Of a stretch of DNA of 64,000 nucleotides, positions 37,757-47,534 are shown piece after piece. Below the pieces are notes generated by a model. It worked only from the letters and a program-made list of their open reading frames with translations, was not told where the DNA came from and did no database searches. This DNA comes from Prochlorococcus sp. AG-402-O16 (lineage in GTDB: Bacteria > Cyanobacteriota > Cyanobacteriia > PCC-6307 > Cyanobiaceae): assembly GCA_003216415.1 (NCBI GenBank), contig QCIY01000001.1, positions 1-64,000 of the forward strand, given 5' to 3'. Within the stretch, counting starts at the first letter, position 1. Each line of letters opens with the position of its first letter. The position numbers and the translations under genes were made by a program.

Positions 37757-38971
37757 ATGGGAGTCAGTGATAAAAGTGCCCAAAATAATATCCAATCAAA
37801 GGGCAATAAAAAAGATCTAAAGAAACCTCTTCAGGTTCTTCACATCAGTAAGAAAGATACTAAAGAAAACTCTCGAGAATTGCCGAATGAGAAAACCAAT
37901 TCGCAAGAAGAAATTAAAAACGAAAATTTCGTAATCAAACCTCAAATAATTCAAGATGAATCAATAAAAGAAATTGAGAAAACCAATGAAAGCATTAAAG
38001 CTTTTGATAGTTCTCAACCAGACTTAAATAAACCCCTTAATTTTTCTGAGCAAAACGCAGAATTTCAACCAGAAAGAACAGTTGATGAATTCGATTTTGA
38101 TGAAAGTGCTTTTTTGGAGGCTTTAAATGCAAATGAGCCAATTGGGGCTACAGGAGAAACAATTTCTGGTAAGGTTATAGCAATTGAAAGCGATGGTCTA
38201 TATATTGACATTGGTGGGAAAGCACCTGGATATATGCCAAAAAAAGAATGTGGGTTGGGCGTCATAACTAATTTTAAAGAGAAATTTTCTATAGGCCTTG
38301 AAATGGAAGTTTTGGTTATCAAAGAACAAAATGCCGATGGGATGGTAACAGTGAGTGCGCGAGCGTTAATTCTTAGGCAAAGTTGGGAGAAAGTATCAAA
38401 TTCTGCAAAAAATGGAGAACTAATTGACGTTTTAATTAATGGATTTAATAGAGGTGGGCTTACCTGCGATGTAGATGGATTGAGAGGATTCATCCCAAGA
38501 TCCCAACTTGAAGATGGCCAAGATCATCAATCTTTTGTTGGCAAAAATTTAAAAGTAGCTTTTCTAGAGGTGAATCCAGAATCCAGAAAATTAGTTCTCT
38601 CTGAAAAGAAAGCATCATTGGTCTCTAAACTTACAAGTTTAAAATTGGGTGAATTAATTGAAGGAGAAGTTTTAGCAGTAAAACCATATGGCTTCTTTAT
38701 TAATTTAGGTGGAGCTAGTGGACTCCTTCATCAATCCTCACTAACAAAAGGAACGATTCGTTCTTTACGAGAAATTTTTAGAGAAGGAGAGACTATAAAA
38801 GCCTTAATATCTGAAATTGACCTCGAAAAAGGGCGCATTGGTCTCAATACAGCACTTTTAGAGAATTCTGCGGGTGAATTAATTATTGATAAACAAAAAG
38901 TTATGAAGGAGGCCAAAGAGAGAGCTCTAAAAACTAAAGCACTCTTCGATAAAAAAGATGAAGATAAATGA
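37757..38971 (+). CDS. S1 RNA-binding domain protein (ribosomal protein S1 homologue)
   Basis: 404 residues: a long charged, disordered-looking N-terminus (1-130) and three S1 OB-fold repeats (about 135-205, 222-287 and 300-370; IPRSQL and INLGGASGLLHQSSLTKG are S1 signatures). Cyanobacteria carry more than one S1 protein; this is the paralogue with an acidic N-terminal extension, often called Rps1b/NbpI. It probably binds pyrimidine-rich mRNA leaders and helps translation initiation. Its stop overlaps the Tab2-like gene start by four bases (ATGA). Confidence 0.88.
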   Translation: MGVSDKSAQNNIQSKGNKKDLKKPLQVLHISKKDTKENSRELPNEKTNSQEEIKNENFVIKPQIIQDESIKEIEKTNESIKAFDSSQPDLNKPLNFSEQNAEFQPERTVDEFDFDESAFLEALNANEPIGATGETISGKVIAIESDGLYIDIGGKAPGYMPKKECGLGVITNFKEKFSIGLEMEVLVIKEQNADGMVTVSARALILRQSWEKVSNSAKNGELIDVLINGFNRGGLTCDVDGLRGFIPRSQLEDGQDHQSFVGKNLKVAFLEVNPESRKLVLSEKKASLVSKLTSLKLGELIEGEVLAVKPYGFFINLGGASGLLHQSSLTKGTIRSLREIFREGETIKALISEIDLEKGRIGLNTALLENSAGELIIDKQKVMKEAKERALKTKALFDKKDEDK

Positions 38972-39873
38972 GCATAAATAAAAAAACAGAACCAAGTCTT
39001 GAATTAAAAATTTCAGATTGGGAATTAGACTTTTACTCAAGACCAATTATTGAATCAAACGGAAAAAAAAGGTGGGAGTTAATTATTTGTTCTAAAAGAA
39101 GTTATAAAACAGAAGATATTTTTCTTTGGAATAAAAAATGCCCTGCCAATGAAGTTAATTCATTATGGCTTACAAAGGCACTAGATGAAGCATTAAATGA
39201 TGCAAAAAAAGAAGGTTGGGCAAAACCCTCAATAGTCCGATTTTGGAGATCCTCAATGAAATCCATCATTAAGAAATCTCTGGAAGCCGCTAATATTGAG
39301 GCTCTCGTTAGTAGAAGAACCTATGATTTATTTGATAGAATTGAATTTCTTGAAAAAGAGATTTATCCAAAGGAAAAAGGTTATGTAAGAGGCGTACTAG
39401 CTCCTTCTTTTACTTCCAAAATGGAAACATCACCTGAACCTCTACCTGAAGCAGTTAGGGGTGATGCTTTAACTATTTCTGAGATATCCATTGGCGAATT
39501 AAGATCAGCGGAAAATTGGCCTATGGAATTCGGAGATATTTTTCCAATTCAGCAACACTTAAATGATAATGACTTAGTTCCAGGATTAAGACTTTTTAGC
39601 AAAGATAGGTCTCTAGCACTTTCTGCATGGTTCAGTTGTCTAGAACCTATTAAGTTAACTATATTTAAGAATCAACTCATTCTTGAAGCTTCTGAAGATG
39701 ATAAGTGGCTCGTAACAGATTTACCAGAAAAAGATGCAAAGATTTTAAGTTCAAAGTTTTCAGAAAGTAAAAAAAATTCATTTGGTTATCAATTTATTTC
39801 AATACAGTCAACGCCTTACATCGAAAAATTTGCAGGATTTTGGATCCTGAGAGATATTGAACTTATTTCATGA
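38968..39873 (+). CDS. Tab2-like RNA-binding protein
   Basis: 301 residues of the Tab2/Atab2 family (formerly DUF1092). Landmarks are WELDFYSRPIIESNGKKRWEL at the N-terminus, VRFWRSSMKSIIKKS, and the C-terminal WILRDIELIS. In green algae and plants Tab2/ATAB2 binds AU-rich psaA/psaB mRNA and is needed for photosystem I translation. The four-base overlap with the S1-protein gene suggests co-translation of two RNA-binding proteins. A PSI role in this organism is inferred. Confidence 0.88.
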   Translation: MSINKKTEPSLELKISDWELDFYSRPIIESNGKKRWELIICSKRSYKTEDIFLWNKKCPANEVNSLWLTKALDEALNDAKKEGWAKPSIVRFWRSSMKSIIKKSLEAANIEALVSRRTYDLFDRIEFLEKEIYPKEKGYVRGVLAPSFTSKMETSPEPLPEAVRGDALTISEISIGELRSAENWPMEFGDIFPIQQHLNDNDLVPGLRLFSKDRSLALSAWFSCLEPIKLTIFKNQLILEASEDDKWLVTDLPEKDAKILSSKFSESKKNSFGYQFISIQSTPYIEKFAGFWILRDIELIS

Positions 39874-40684
39874 ATTGCTTTTAATAGTGGAGACTATCCC
39901 TTATAAAGAGATTGATTTCTCAAAAACTGAAGTTCTTATCCAAAACAAAATTTTTGAGTACTATTCATCACCTATTCTTAATCAATATAGTTTCCCACAT
40001 GCATATTTTACGAAGTCTAGTTCTGAGAAATACCTTAAATTATTAGGAGATCACTTTAATAAAAATTCTCTAAATTATTCTTCTAATCAAATTCACAGTG
40101 ATGTGATAGTTTTTGGATCACATCTGAAGAAAGGGTTTAAACTTGATGCAGATGGTCTTATTTCTGATAAATACAATCAAAATTTGTGGGTTTACACAGC
40201 TGATTGCTTACCAATATTTTTTGCAGATAAAAGGACAAGAAATGTAGCCGCCTTGCATTGTGGAAGAAAAGGCTTAGAAAAAAGAATAATAAAAAATCTA
40301 GTTAAAATTTTTGATAATTTAGGGACTTCTAGAGATGACTTACTTGTTTCAATAGGGCCAGCGATATCGAAGGAACATTATTTGGTTGATAAAAAGACAC
40401 TCAAAGAATTTTATAGAAAGACAGAAAACAAAAAATTAACAATCTATTTAAGTAAAATGGAAAAAAATTTTAATTTAAGTAATTCAAATAACTTAAAAGA
40501 GCAAAAATTAAATCAAATAGATCTTAAAAGATGTGCATATAGACAACTCTTGAATGAGGATATTTCAAATACAAATATCGACATTTCAAATTTATGCTCA
40601 TACAAATTGAAAAATGAATTTAATTCGTGGAGAAGGAACAAAACAATTTCGAGGCAATGGAATATTATTTGCTCAAAGAGATAA
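39857..40684 (+). CDS. PgeF/YfiH-type multicopper-oxidase-like protein
   Basis: 275 residues of the YfiH/laccase-domain family, now known in E. coli as PgeF, which removes wrongly placed amino acids from peptidoglycan precursors; older annotation reads polyphenol oxidase. Metal-site motifs ADCLPIFFAD and AALHCGRKGLEKRI are present, with the third Cys in the KRCAYRQLL segment. The frame starts at TTG 39857 within the Tab2-like gene (17-bp overlap); other in-frame starts follow at 39875 (TTG) and 39887 (GTG), so the N-terminus is uncertain. Confidence 0.8.
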   Translation: MNLFHELLLIVETIPYKEIDFSKTEVLIQNKIFEYYSSPILNQYSFPHAYFTKSSSEKYLKLLGDHFNKNSLNYSSNQIHSDVIVFGSHLKKGFKLDADGLISDKYNQNLWVYTADCLPIFFADKRTRNVAALHCGRKGLEKRIIKNLVKIFDNLGTSRDDLLVSIGPAISKEHYLVDKKTLKEFYRKTENKKLTIYLSKMEKNFNLSNSNNLKEQKLNQIDLKRCAYRQLLNEDISNTNIDISNLCSYKLKNEFNSWRRNKTISRQWNIICSKR

Positions 40685-41035
40685 TTAATTTGGACAATTT
40701 TCTCTTATTAAGTCTTTAGCTACTAATAATTCTGTCATCTCCTTATTACCTTTGATATTAAAAACTTTGGCTAACAAAATATCCTCTTTGAAACCAAATG
40801 GTTTTATTTTTACCTTACTTCCCCTAGGAAATTGACTCTTGAGTACATTAGTTGCTTCAAGCTCATCATTTTCATTCACATCTACACAAAATAATTTAAT
40901 TGTTAGATTCCTATTCTGATCACCCACCAAAATAGTATTTGAGCTTTTAATTTGAAGAATTTCAGCCGAGTTGACTAATAAAGGGTTAAAAACGATCAAA
41001 CCTAAAATAACTAAGATATTTGATAATTTTTTCAA
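40685..41035 (-). CDS. Exported small protein with nuclease-like (SNase) fold pattern
   Basis: 116 residues with a signal peptide (about 1-24, ending VNSAEI) and a mature part that resembles a degenerate staphylococcal-nuclease OB fold: SSNTILVGDQNRNLTIKLFCVD, SQFPRGSKVKIKPFG, ILLAKVFNI and ELLVAKDLIREN. The catalytic Arg/Glu set of thermonuclease is not clearly conserved, so it may bind rather than cut. The start is TTG at 41035. Its stop abuts the pgeF-like stop. The family call is tentative. Confidence 0.5.
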   Translation of the reverse strand: MKKLSNILVILGLIVFNPLLVNSAEILQIKSSNTILVGDQNRNLTIKLFCVDVNENDELEATNVLKSQFPRGSKVKIKPFGFKEDILLAKVFNIKGNKEMTELLVAKDLIRENCPN

Positions 41036-41101
41036 TTCAGATCTATTCAGATTTTTTATTTATATTAAAATAAAATTTCTAAAATAACGTTTTTTAAAAC
41101 A

Positions 41102-42865
41102 TTATTCTTCAGAATTAACATATCCAACCATTTGAGCGTTGCTTTTCCCCGGAGGTACCATTGGATAGCAATTTTCGCCTCTTCTGACAAGAATATTAAT
41201 CAAGGCAGGTCCGTCATGATCTAGCGCACGATGTAAATCATTTTGTAATTGTTGTCTATCAGAGATCAAGTATCCTTTAACTCCAAAAGACTCAGCAAGT
41301 TTTACAAAATCAGGCTCACCACAACTCATGTCAGATGAGGAATACCTTTCATTATAAAAACTTTCTTGCCATTGCCTCACCATCCCTTGCCAGCGATTAT
41401 TTATGATTATCAATTTCACCTTTAAACCATATTGAGATAAAGTTCCTAATTCTTGAATATTCATTAAGACACTTGCATCTCCTGCTATGCAAATTACATC
41501 TGCATTAGGTAAAGCCGCCTTTACTCCAATTGCGGCAGGCAATCCAAAACCCATAGTTCCTAAGCCTGCACTACTTATCCATTTTCTGGGAGAATTCCTG
41601 AGATATTGAGCTGCCCACATCTGATGTTGTCCTACATCTGTAGTTACATAAGCTTCTGGCGAAATTTCTCTAACTTTCAAAAGAACTTCCTGAGGATAAA
41701 TTTCTCCTTCTTCAGGAGGAACATACAAAGGATGTTTATTTTTCCAAAAATCAATTCTTTCTAACCAGTTCTTCGTTTGACAAGCAAATTTGTTATTAGA
41801 TGATTTTTCATTAATTTTACAAACAGCTTTTGATACATCAGAGACAATTGCAACATTTACACGCCTATTTTTATTTACTTCTGCTGGATCAATATCTATA
41901 TGAATAACCTTTGCATTAGGCGCAAAAGTATCTAATTTGCCCGTCACCCTATCATCAAATCTAGCGCCAATAGCTATTAGAAGATCACATTCTGTAACTG
42001 CAAAATTTGCATAAGCAGTTCCGTGCATTCCTAACATTCCAACTGATAAGTTATCTTTTTCATCAAAAGCGCCCTTCCCCATAAGGGTAGTTGTAACTGG
42101 TATTTGATAATTCTTTGCCAATTTTTTTATTTCTTCATGAGCTCCTGAAGATATTGCACCCCCGCCAACATAAAGCAGAGGTCTTTCAGACCCTTCTATT
42201 AATTTAATAGCTTTTTTGATATCACAATCATTAATATCTCCATTTCTTTTAAATCCCTTAGGAATAATCTCACCTGGCAAAACTCTTTGGTAATGAAAGA
42301 ATTCTTGCCCTACATCCTTCGGTATATCAATCAAAACTGGGCCAGGTCTTCCAGAAGAGGCTATAAAAAATGCTTCTGAAACTACTTTCGCGATGTCTGA
42401 AGGATTTCTTATTACCCATGAATGTTTAACTATTGGAAGAGTTATGCCAAAAATGTCAGTTTCTTGAAAAGCATCAGTCCCTATAGCAGGTCTTGGAACT
42501 TGACCTGTAACCACTACTAGAGGCACAGAATCCATTTGAGCAGTTGCGATTCCGGTTACCAAATTTGTTGCGCCTGGACCTGAGGTTCCAAAACATACTC
42601 CTACTTCACCAGTAGATCTCGCATATCCATCAGCCGCATGAGAACCGCCTTGTTCATGCCTTACCATATAATGTTTTAACCAACCATCTTGTTCTGCCTT
42701 ATGGACAGCATCGTATATTGGTAATATGGCTCCTCCAGGATATCCAAATATAACCTTTACTCCATGAATTTTTAGAGAATCCATTAGTGCATCTGCACCA
42801 GTTATCCAAACTGGATTTTCATTTTTTGAACTATCCTTTGACAAAGATCTCGAAGTAAGAGTCAC
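41102..42865 (-). CDS. ilvB: Acetolactate synthase large subunit
   Basis: 587-residue ThDP-dependent enzyme of branched-chain amino acid synthesis (acetolactate or acetohydroxybutyrate). The catalytic Glu lies in [17 protein letters not shown], the FAD/ThDP segments are [11 protein letters not shown] and [22 protein letters not shown] (with the GDxS...N ThDP-Mg motif), and the C-terminus ends in VPPGKSN. The start is GTG at 42865. A perfect but AT-only inverted repeat lies 12 bp upstream. Confidence 0.96.
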   Translation of the reverse strand: MTLTSRSLSKDSSKNENPVWITGADALMDSLKIHGVKVIFGYPGGAILPIYDAVHKAEQDGWLKHYMVRHEQGGSHAADGYARSTGEVGVCFGTSGPGATNLVTGIATAQMDSVPLVVVTGQVPRPAIGTDAFQETDIFGITLPIVKHSWVIRNPSDIAKVVSEAFFIASSGRPGPVLIDIPKDVGQEFFHYQRVLPGEIIPKGFKRNGDINDCDIKKAIKLIEGSERPLLYVGGGAISSGAHEEIKKLAKNYQIPVTTTLMGKGAFDEKDNLSVGMLGMHGTAYANFAVTECDLLIAIGARFDDRVTGKLDTFAPNAKVIHIDIDPAEVNKNRRVNVAIVSDVSKAVCKINEKSSNNKFACQTKNWLERIDFWKNKHPLYVPPEEGEIYPQEVLLKVREISPEAYVTTDVGQHQMWAAQYLRNSPRKWISSAGLGTMGFGLPAAIGVKAALPNADVICIAGDASVLMNIQELGTLSQYGLKVKLIIINNRWQGMVRQWQESFYNERYSSSDMSCGEPDFVKLAESFGVKGYLISDRQQLQNDLHRALDHDGPALINILVRRGENCYPMVPPGKSNAQMVGYVNSEE

Positions 42866-42999
42866 TAAAGAAATTCAATATTTAATATAAATATTAAACT
42901 TAATTAAAAAATTTTGCCTCATTTAGAAATGTAATGTGAGAAAAATATTCAAAAATTTTTTAAATAAATTTAAATTTATAGAGTAAATAAAATTGATCT

Positions 43000-44175
43000 T
43001 TATAAAATTCCTAGTCTATGTAAGGGTCCAGAACCTGAAATAAGTTCAATAAAAAGCAACAGAAAAATAATCATAGCAACCCTACCATTCCACACCTCTG
43101 AACTATTATTCCACCCCCATTGCCATTTCTCTTGGGGATAAAGTTTAACTTTTTCAGGTAACTTAGAGGCCTCCTCAATGTTAACTAAAGGCCCTTCCAA
43201 GCAAGAAATTACTAGATCACTGAGTCCTTCAATAAAAGTAGGATGAGTATTTAAGGCTTTTACTCTTCGAAAATTTTTAATACCAGCTTTTTCAGCAATT
43301 TCTTTATATTCAATGTCGATTTCTTGCAATGTTTCAATATGCTCTCCAACAAAACTGATTGGAACCACAATAAGATCATTAACATTTGAGCTTCCAAGAT
43401 CAGCTAACACTTCTTCTGTATATGGCTTCAACCATTCAACTGGACCTACTCTACTTTGATAAGAAAGTGTATATGGGTTGCTGTGCCCTAAATATTTTTC
43501 CAGCTCATTTATTATTAATAGTGAACAATCTTCAATTTGTTGTTTATAGGGATCTCCTGCTTCCTCAACATAACTCTTAGGAACTCCATGAGCAGTAAAA
43601 AATATATGAGCATTTTGAGGGGATTCACAATTTGAAATTTGTTCGGAAATTAGTTCGACCATTGATTTTAAATAACCTGATTGACTGAACCAACTTCTTA
43701 CACATCTCATTGGGATTTTTTTAAAATCTTGATCAAAATCTCGCAATTTCTTTAATTCCCTAAAGCTAGAACCACTTGTACTTATTGAAAAGTGTGGATA
43801 CAAAGGTAGTACAACAATTTGATCTACACCGTCTGCTTTCATATCAGCAATTGCTGATTCCGTAAATGGATGCCAATACCTCATAGCGATATAAGTAGTA
43901 ACATTTAAACCTTTATCCCTTAATTTTGATTGCAATTCTCTTGCCTGTTGTTCAGTTATCCTTCTAATAGGTGATCCTCCACCTATAGAAAGATAAGCTT
44001 GTTGTGAAGTAGTACTCCTAAGCGTACTTATTAACCAAGCTAAAGGCTTTTGAAAAGCAGGGAAAGGAGTCCTGATTATCTCTGGATCAGAAAAAAGATT
44101 ATATAAGAATGGGCCTACATCAGTAATGCGTTCAGGCCCCCCTAAATTCATTAGTAAGACGCCTATTTTATACAT
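43000..44175 (-). CDS. hemH: Ferrochelatase with C-terminal LHC-like helix
   Basis: 391-residue enzyme that inserts Fe2+ into protoporphyrin IX. The catalytic core (1-320) includes [20 protein letters not shown] and [19 protein letters not shown] linker leads to a C-terminal chlorophyll a/b-binding-like helix (about 360-391; [20 protein letters not shown]), the extension found in cyanobacterial and plastid enzymes that may sense or bind chlorophyll and dimerise the enzyme in the thylakoid. It is divergent from the integrase gene. Confidence 0.95.
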   Translation of the reverse strand: MYKIGVLLMNLGGPERITDVGPFLYNLFSDPEIIRTPFPAFQKPLAWLISTLRSTTSQQAYLSIGGGSPIRRITEQQARELQSKLRDKGLNVTTYIAMRYWHPFTESAIADMKADGVDQIVVLPLYPHFSISTSGSSFRELKKLRDFDQDFKKIPMRCVRSWFSQSGYLKSMVELISEQISNCESPQNAHIFFTAHGVPKSYVEEAGDPYKQQIEDCSLLIINELEKYLGHSNPYTLSYQSRVGPVEWLKPYTEEVLADLGSSNVNDLIVVPISFVGEHIETLQEIDIEYKEIAEKAGIKNFRRVKALNTHPTFIEGLSDLVISCLEGPLVNIEEASKLPEKVKLYPQEKWQWGWNNSSEVWNGRVAMIIFLLLFIELISGSGPLHRLGIL

Positions 44176-44240
44176 TTAAAATTTATGGAGATTGAAAATC
44201 AACATTAAAAACGTCATTATATGGACAATTATATAAGTAA

Positions 44241-45410
44241 ATGAACGTAATTCAGGAAATTAATAAAGTCAATGATAAATTTGCTACTCAAGGCAGCAAG
44301 CTAAGAATTGAAAAAAGAGGGGAGAAATTAAATATTAGAGGTTCATTACCTTCGAAAGAAGATAAAAACAACTTTAAAATTCAAAGAATATCTCTTGGAA
44401 TAAAGGCTGATATTTGCGGTTTAGAGGAGGCTAAAAAAAAATTACAATTAATTAATCTGCAACTGGAATTAAATCAATTTGATTGGATAAATTGGAAAAG
44501 CAACACTCCTAAAAAGGATATAAAAAATGATGTTGAATTTCCAAATAGATTAAATCAATTTGAGGAATTTTTCTTTAAAGAAATCAAAAGTGAATATTTA
44601 ACCAGCACTAGAAAAACTACTTGGAGAAGTTCTTATAAACCCTATATGAAAAGAATTCTTCATATTTATAATGATTATGGCAATAAGAATTTAGAAAATA
44701 TATTTCAAAAAACACTTGAAAGTTACAAAGAAGGTAGCAGAAGTAGGAAACAATGCGCCACTTCTCTCAGTGTTTTAGCTAAGTTTTTGGACATTAAACT
44801 TCCAACAGATTGGAAATTAAATTCTAAAGGCTATGGTCTTAATAAAGCGGGGTTTAGAGATCTCCCAACAGACGAGATAATAGAGAAAATTTGGTACATG
44901 GTACCAAATAAATCTTGGAAATTTGTTTTTGGTCTGATGGCTACATATGGATTAAGAAATCATGAAGTGTTTTTTTGTGATTTAAGCTCATTAACAAATT
45001 TAGGAGACAAAATCATTAGAGTTTTACCAACAACGAAAACAGGAGAGCATCAAGTTTGGCCATTCCATCCTGAATGGGTAGAAAAGTTTGAATTATCAAA
45101 ACTCGGGGATAATCCAGACCTGCTACCGAATATTAATAGAGACCTTAAAGTCACAACCTTACAAAATATTGGAAAAAAAATCACAGATCAGTTTAAGCGT
45201 TACTCTTTACAAATAAAACCTTATGATCTAAGACATGCTTGGGCAGTAAGAACAATTTTTTATGATTTACCTGATACTGTGGCTGCCAGAATGATGGGAC
45301 ATTCGGTTAGCCTTCATACTCAAACTTATCACCACTGGATTACTAAAAGAGATCAACAACAGGCAGTAAATAATGCACTTTTAAAAGTTAAAAGATCTAA
45401 AAGTATTTAA
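44241..45410 (+). CDS. Lone tyrosine recombinase (phage integrase family)
   Basis: 389 residues. The C-terminal half is a tyrosine-recombinase catalytic domain with Arg239 (ATYGLRNHE), Lys266 (TTKTGE), Arg331 (in YDLRHAW), His354 (MMGHSV) and nucleophile Tyr363 (TQTYHHW). Tyr328 replaces the usual first His of box II. The N-terminal half has a helical core-binding domain. No att repeats, tRNA or phage genes are near, and base composition matches the surroundings, so it looks like a resident chromosomal gene, not an island integrase. The target site is unknown. Confidence 0.85.
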   Translation: MNVIQEINKVNDKFATQGSKLRIEKRGEKLNIRGSLPSKEDKNNFKIQRISLGIKADICGLEEAKKKLQLINLQLELNQFDWINWKSNTPKKDIKNDVEFPNRLNQFEEFFFKEIKSEYLTSTRKTTWRSSYKPYMKRILHIYNDYGNKNLENIFQKTLESYKEGSRSRKQCATSLSVLAKFLDIKLPTDWKLNSKGYGLNKAGFRDLPTDEIIEKIWYMVPNKSWKFVFGLMATYGLRNHEVFFCDLSSLTNLGDKIIRVLPTTKTGEHQVWPFHPEWVEKFELSKLGDNPDLLPNINRDLKVTTLQNIGKKITDQFKRYSLQIKPYDLRHAWAVRTIFYDLPDTVAARMMGHSVSLHTQTYHHWITKRDQQQAVNNALLKVKRSKSI

Positions 45411-45442
45411 AGATTTATAATCACTTAATAAATTGGAGCTAT

Positions 45443-46135
45443 ATGAAAGAAGAATCTTTATCTTCAGAAAAAATATTCAACCTCGATAATCAAGCCAAAG
45501 AACTTGGTATGGGTGGGAAACTATCTCCAGAGAGTAATGAGAGCTCATATAAAAAAAGAATGCAGCAAAGAAAAGATATTCAAGCTAAGAGACTACAAAT
45601 TAGAAAAACCCAAAAAGGATTATTGATTGTTTTTACAGGTAATGGTAAGGGCAAAACAACTGCATCTTTAGGGATGGCTTTAAGGACTATAGGGCACGGT
45701 TATAAAGTAGCAATCATACAATTTATTAAAGGAGGCTGGACTACTGGAGAAGAAAAAGCACTTAAAAATTTGTCTTCAAAAATATATTGGCATTCATTAG
45801 GAGAGGGATTTACTTGGGAAACACAAGATAGAATTAGGGATGAAAAATTAGTTCAAGAGGCATGGAAACTTGCCAAAGAATATATTAAGAATGAATCTTA
45901 TAAACTTATAATCCTTGATGAAATTAATATAGCTACAAAACTTGGCTATCTTGCTTCAGAAGAAATAATCACATTTTTAAAAAGTTTAGGCAATAGAAAA
46001 AATCATGTTGTTTTAACTGGAAGGGGGGCATCTGAGTCTATTATCAATTACGCTGATTTAGTTACAGAAATGAAGCTAATGAGACATCCTTTCAAAGAAC
46101 AAGGAATAAAAGCACAAAAGTGCATTGAGTTCTAG
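45443..46135 (+). CDS. cobO: Cob(I)alamin adenosyltransferase (CobO/BtuR type)
   Basis: 230-residue enzyme that adds the adenosyl group to corrinoids. The P-loop GNGKGKTTASLG (about residues 70-81) is followed by IIQFIKGGWTTGE, LIILDEINIATKLGY and VVLTGRGA, matching the CobA/CobO/BtuR family. The first ~60 residues are an extension rich in charged residues. The ATG at 45443 follows GGAGC. Cobalamin synthesis is also represented here by cobK at 62.4 kb. Confidence 0.93.
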   Translation: MKEESLSSEKIFNLDNQAKELGMGGKLSPESNESSYKKRMQQRKDIQAKRLQIRKTQKGLLIVFTGNGKGKTTASLGMALRTIGHGYKVAIIQFIKGGWTTGEEKALKNLSSKIYWHSLGEGFTWETQDRIRDEKLVQEAWKLAKEYIKNESYKLIILDEINIATKLGYLASEEIITFLKSLGNRKNHVVLTGRGASESIINYADLVTEMKLMRHPFKEQGIKAQKCIEF

Positions 46136-46260
46136 TTAAAATGTTTTTTGATTAATTTTCACAAAGCAGGTTTAGAAATGTTTAAAGACGCAAGCAATAT
46201 CTGAATAAAAAATTAATTCGGTACTTTTACTTGCTAAGGTCTTAAAAGTATGATTATTGA

Positions 46261-46965
46261 ATGATTTACAAAAGAGTTCTTTTAAAACTAAGTGGTGAAG
46301 CACTAATGGGTGAAAAACCTTATGGTATTGATCCTGCTATAGTTCAGTCAATTGCAGAAGACGTTTCAAAGGTTGTTGAAAGCAATGTACAACTTGCAAT
46401 AGTTGTTGGGGGTGGAAATATTTTTAGAGGGCTCAAAGGTTCTGCAGATGGTATGGATAGAGCGACGGCTGATTATGTGGGGATGCTAGCAACAGTAATG
46501 AATGCGATTTCACTTCAAGATGGCTTGGAAAGAGTAGGAGTAGCTACTAGAGTTCAAACTGCAATAGAAATGCAGGAAATTGCAGAGCCCTACATTAGAA
46601 GAAGAGCAATGAGACATCTAGAAAAAGGTAGAGTTGTAGTTTTCGGAGGTGGATGCGGAAATCCATTTTTTACGACTGACACTACTGCAGCTTTAAGGGC
46701 CGCAGAGATAAACGCTGAAGTCGTCATGAAGGCCACGAAAGTTGATGGAGTATATAATTGTGATCCAAATAAATTTCAAGACGCAAAAAAATATTCTACT
46801 CTCAGTTATCAACAAGTTCTTAGTGATGAAATTGCAGTAATGGACAGTACTGCAATTGCGCTTTGCAAAGACAATAATATCCCTATCATGGTATTTGATA
46901 TATTCAAAAAAGGGAACATCTCTAAAGCTGTTGCTGGGGAGCCTATAGGTTCATTAATTAGTTAA
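46261..46965 (+). CDS. pyrH: Uridylate kinase
   Basis: 234-residue hexameric UMP kinase of the amino-acid-kinase family. The N-terminus [23 protein letters not shown], and [20 protein letters not shown] are typical. It makes UDP for nucleic acid and UDP-sugar synthesis. It lies 20 bp upstream of frr, the widespread pyrH-frr pairing. Confidence 0.97.
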   Translation: MIYKRVLLKLSGEALMGEKPYGIDPAIVQSIAEDVSKVVESNVQLAIVVGGGNIFRGLKGSADGMDRATADYVGMLATVMNAISLQDGLERVGVATRVQTAIEMQEIAEPYIRRRAMRHLEKGRVVVFGGGCGNPFFTTDTTAALRAAEINAEVVMKATKVDGVYNCDPNKFQDAKKYSTLSYQQVLSDEIAVMDSTAIALCKDNNIPIMVFDIFKKGNISKAVAGEPIGSLIS

Positions 46966-46985
46966 AGCTTATTTAAATTTTTATT

Positions 46986-47534
46986 ATGAAAGAACAAGTA
47001 ATTCAAGAAAATATGAATAAAAGTATTGAAGCAACGCAAAGAAACTTTAATACCATAAGAACTGGTAGAGCTAACGCTTCGTTATTAGACAGAATAAGTG
47101 TTGAATACTACGGAGCAGAAACACCAATCAAATCACTTGCCACAATAAGTACTATTGACTCACAGACTATTTCAATACAACCATTTGATATTTCATGTCT
47201 TCAAGCTATAGAAAAATCTATTTCGATGAGCGATTTAGGCATAACTCCAAATAATGATGGGAAAGTTATAAGAATAAATGTTCCTCCCTTGACCGAAGAG
47301 AGAAGAAAAGAATTTTGTAAATTAGCTTCTAAATACGCAGAGGAAGGAAAAGTAGCTTTGAGGAATATTAGAAGAGATGCAGTTGATAAAGAAAAAAAAG
47401 ACGAAAAAGATGGTCTTATTTCTATTGACGAATCGAGAGATAATCAATCTGAAATTCAAAAAATTACTGATAAGTTTATTGCTTTGATAGAAACTAAATT
47501 ATCTGAAAAAGAAAAGGAAATTTTAAAAGTTTGA
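46986..47534 (+). CDS. frr: Ribosome recycling factor
   Basis: 182-residue protein that, with EF-G, splits post-termination ribosomes. The two-domain pattern is visible: the three-helix bundle ([32 protein letters not shown] and [18 protein letters not shown]) and the small hinge domain. Its stop overlaps the TTG start of the next gene by four bases (TTGA). Confidence 0.97.
   Translation: MKEQVIQENMNKSIEATQRNFNTIRTGRANASLLDRISVEYYGAETPIKSLATISTIDSQTISIQPFDISCLQAIEKSISMSDLGITPNNDGKVIRINVPPLTEERRKEFCKLASKYAEEGKVALRNIRRDAVDKEKKDEKDGLISIDESRDNQSEIQKITDKFIALIETKLSEKEKEILKV

Noticed and set aside
42877-42979. Perfect AT-only inverted repeats near ilvB (42877-42895 and 42964-42979)
   Set aside because: AT-only palindromes are common by chance in this AT-rich sequence, and no other evidence supports a function.
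44176-45442. Prophage or genomic island at the tyrosine recombinase
   Set aside because: No att repeats, tRNA, phage genes or change in composition around the gene.
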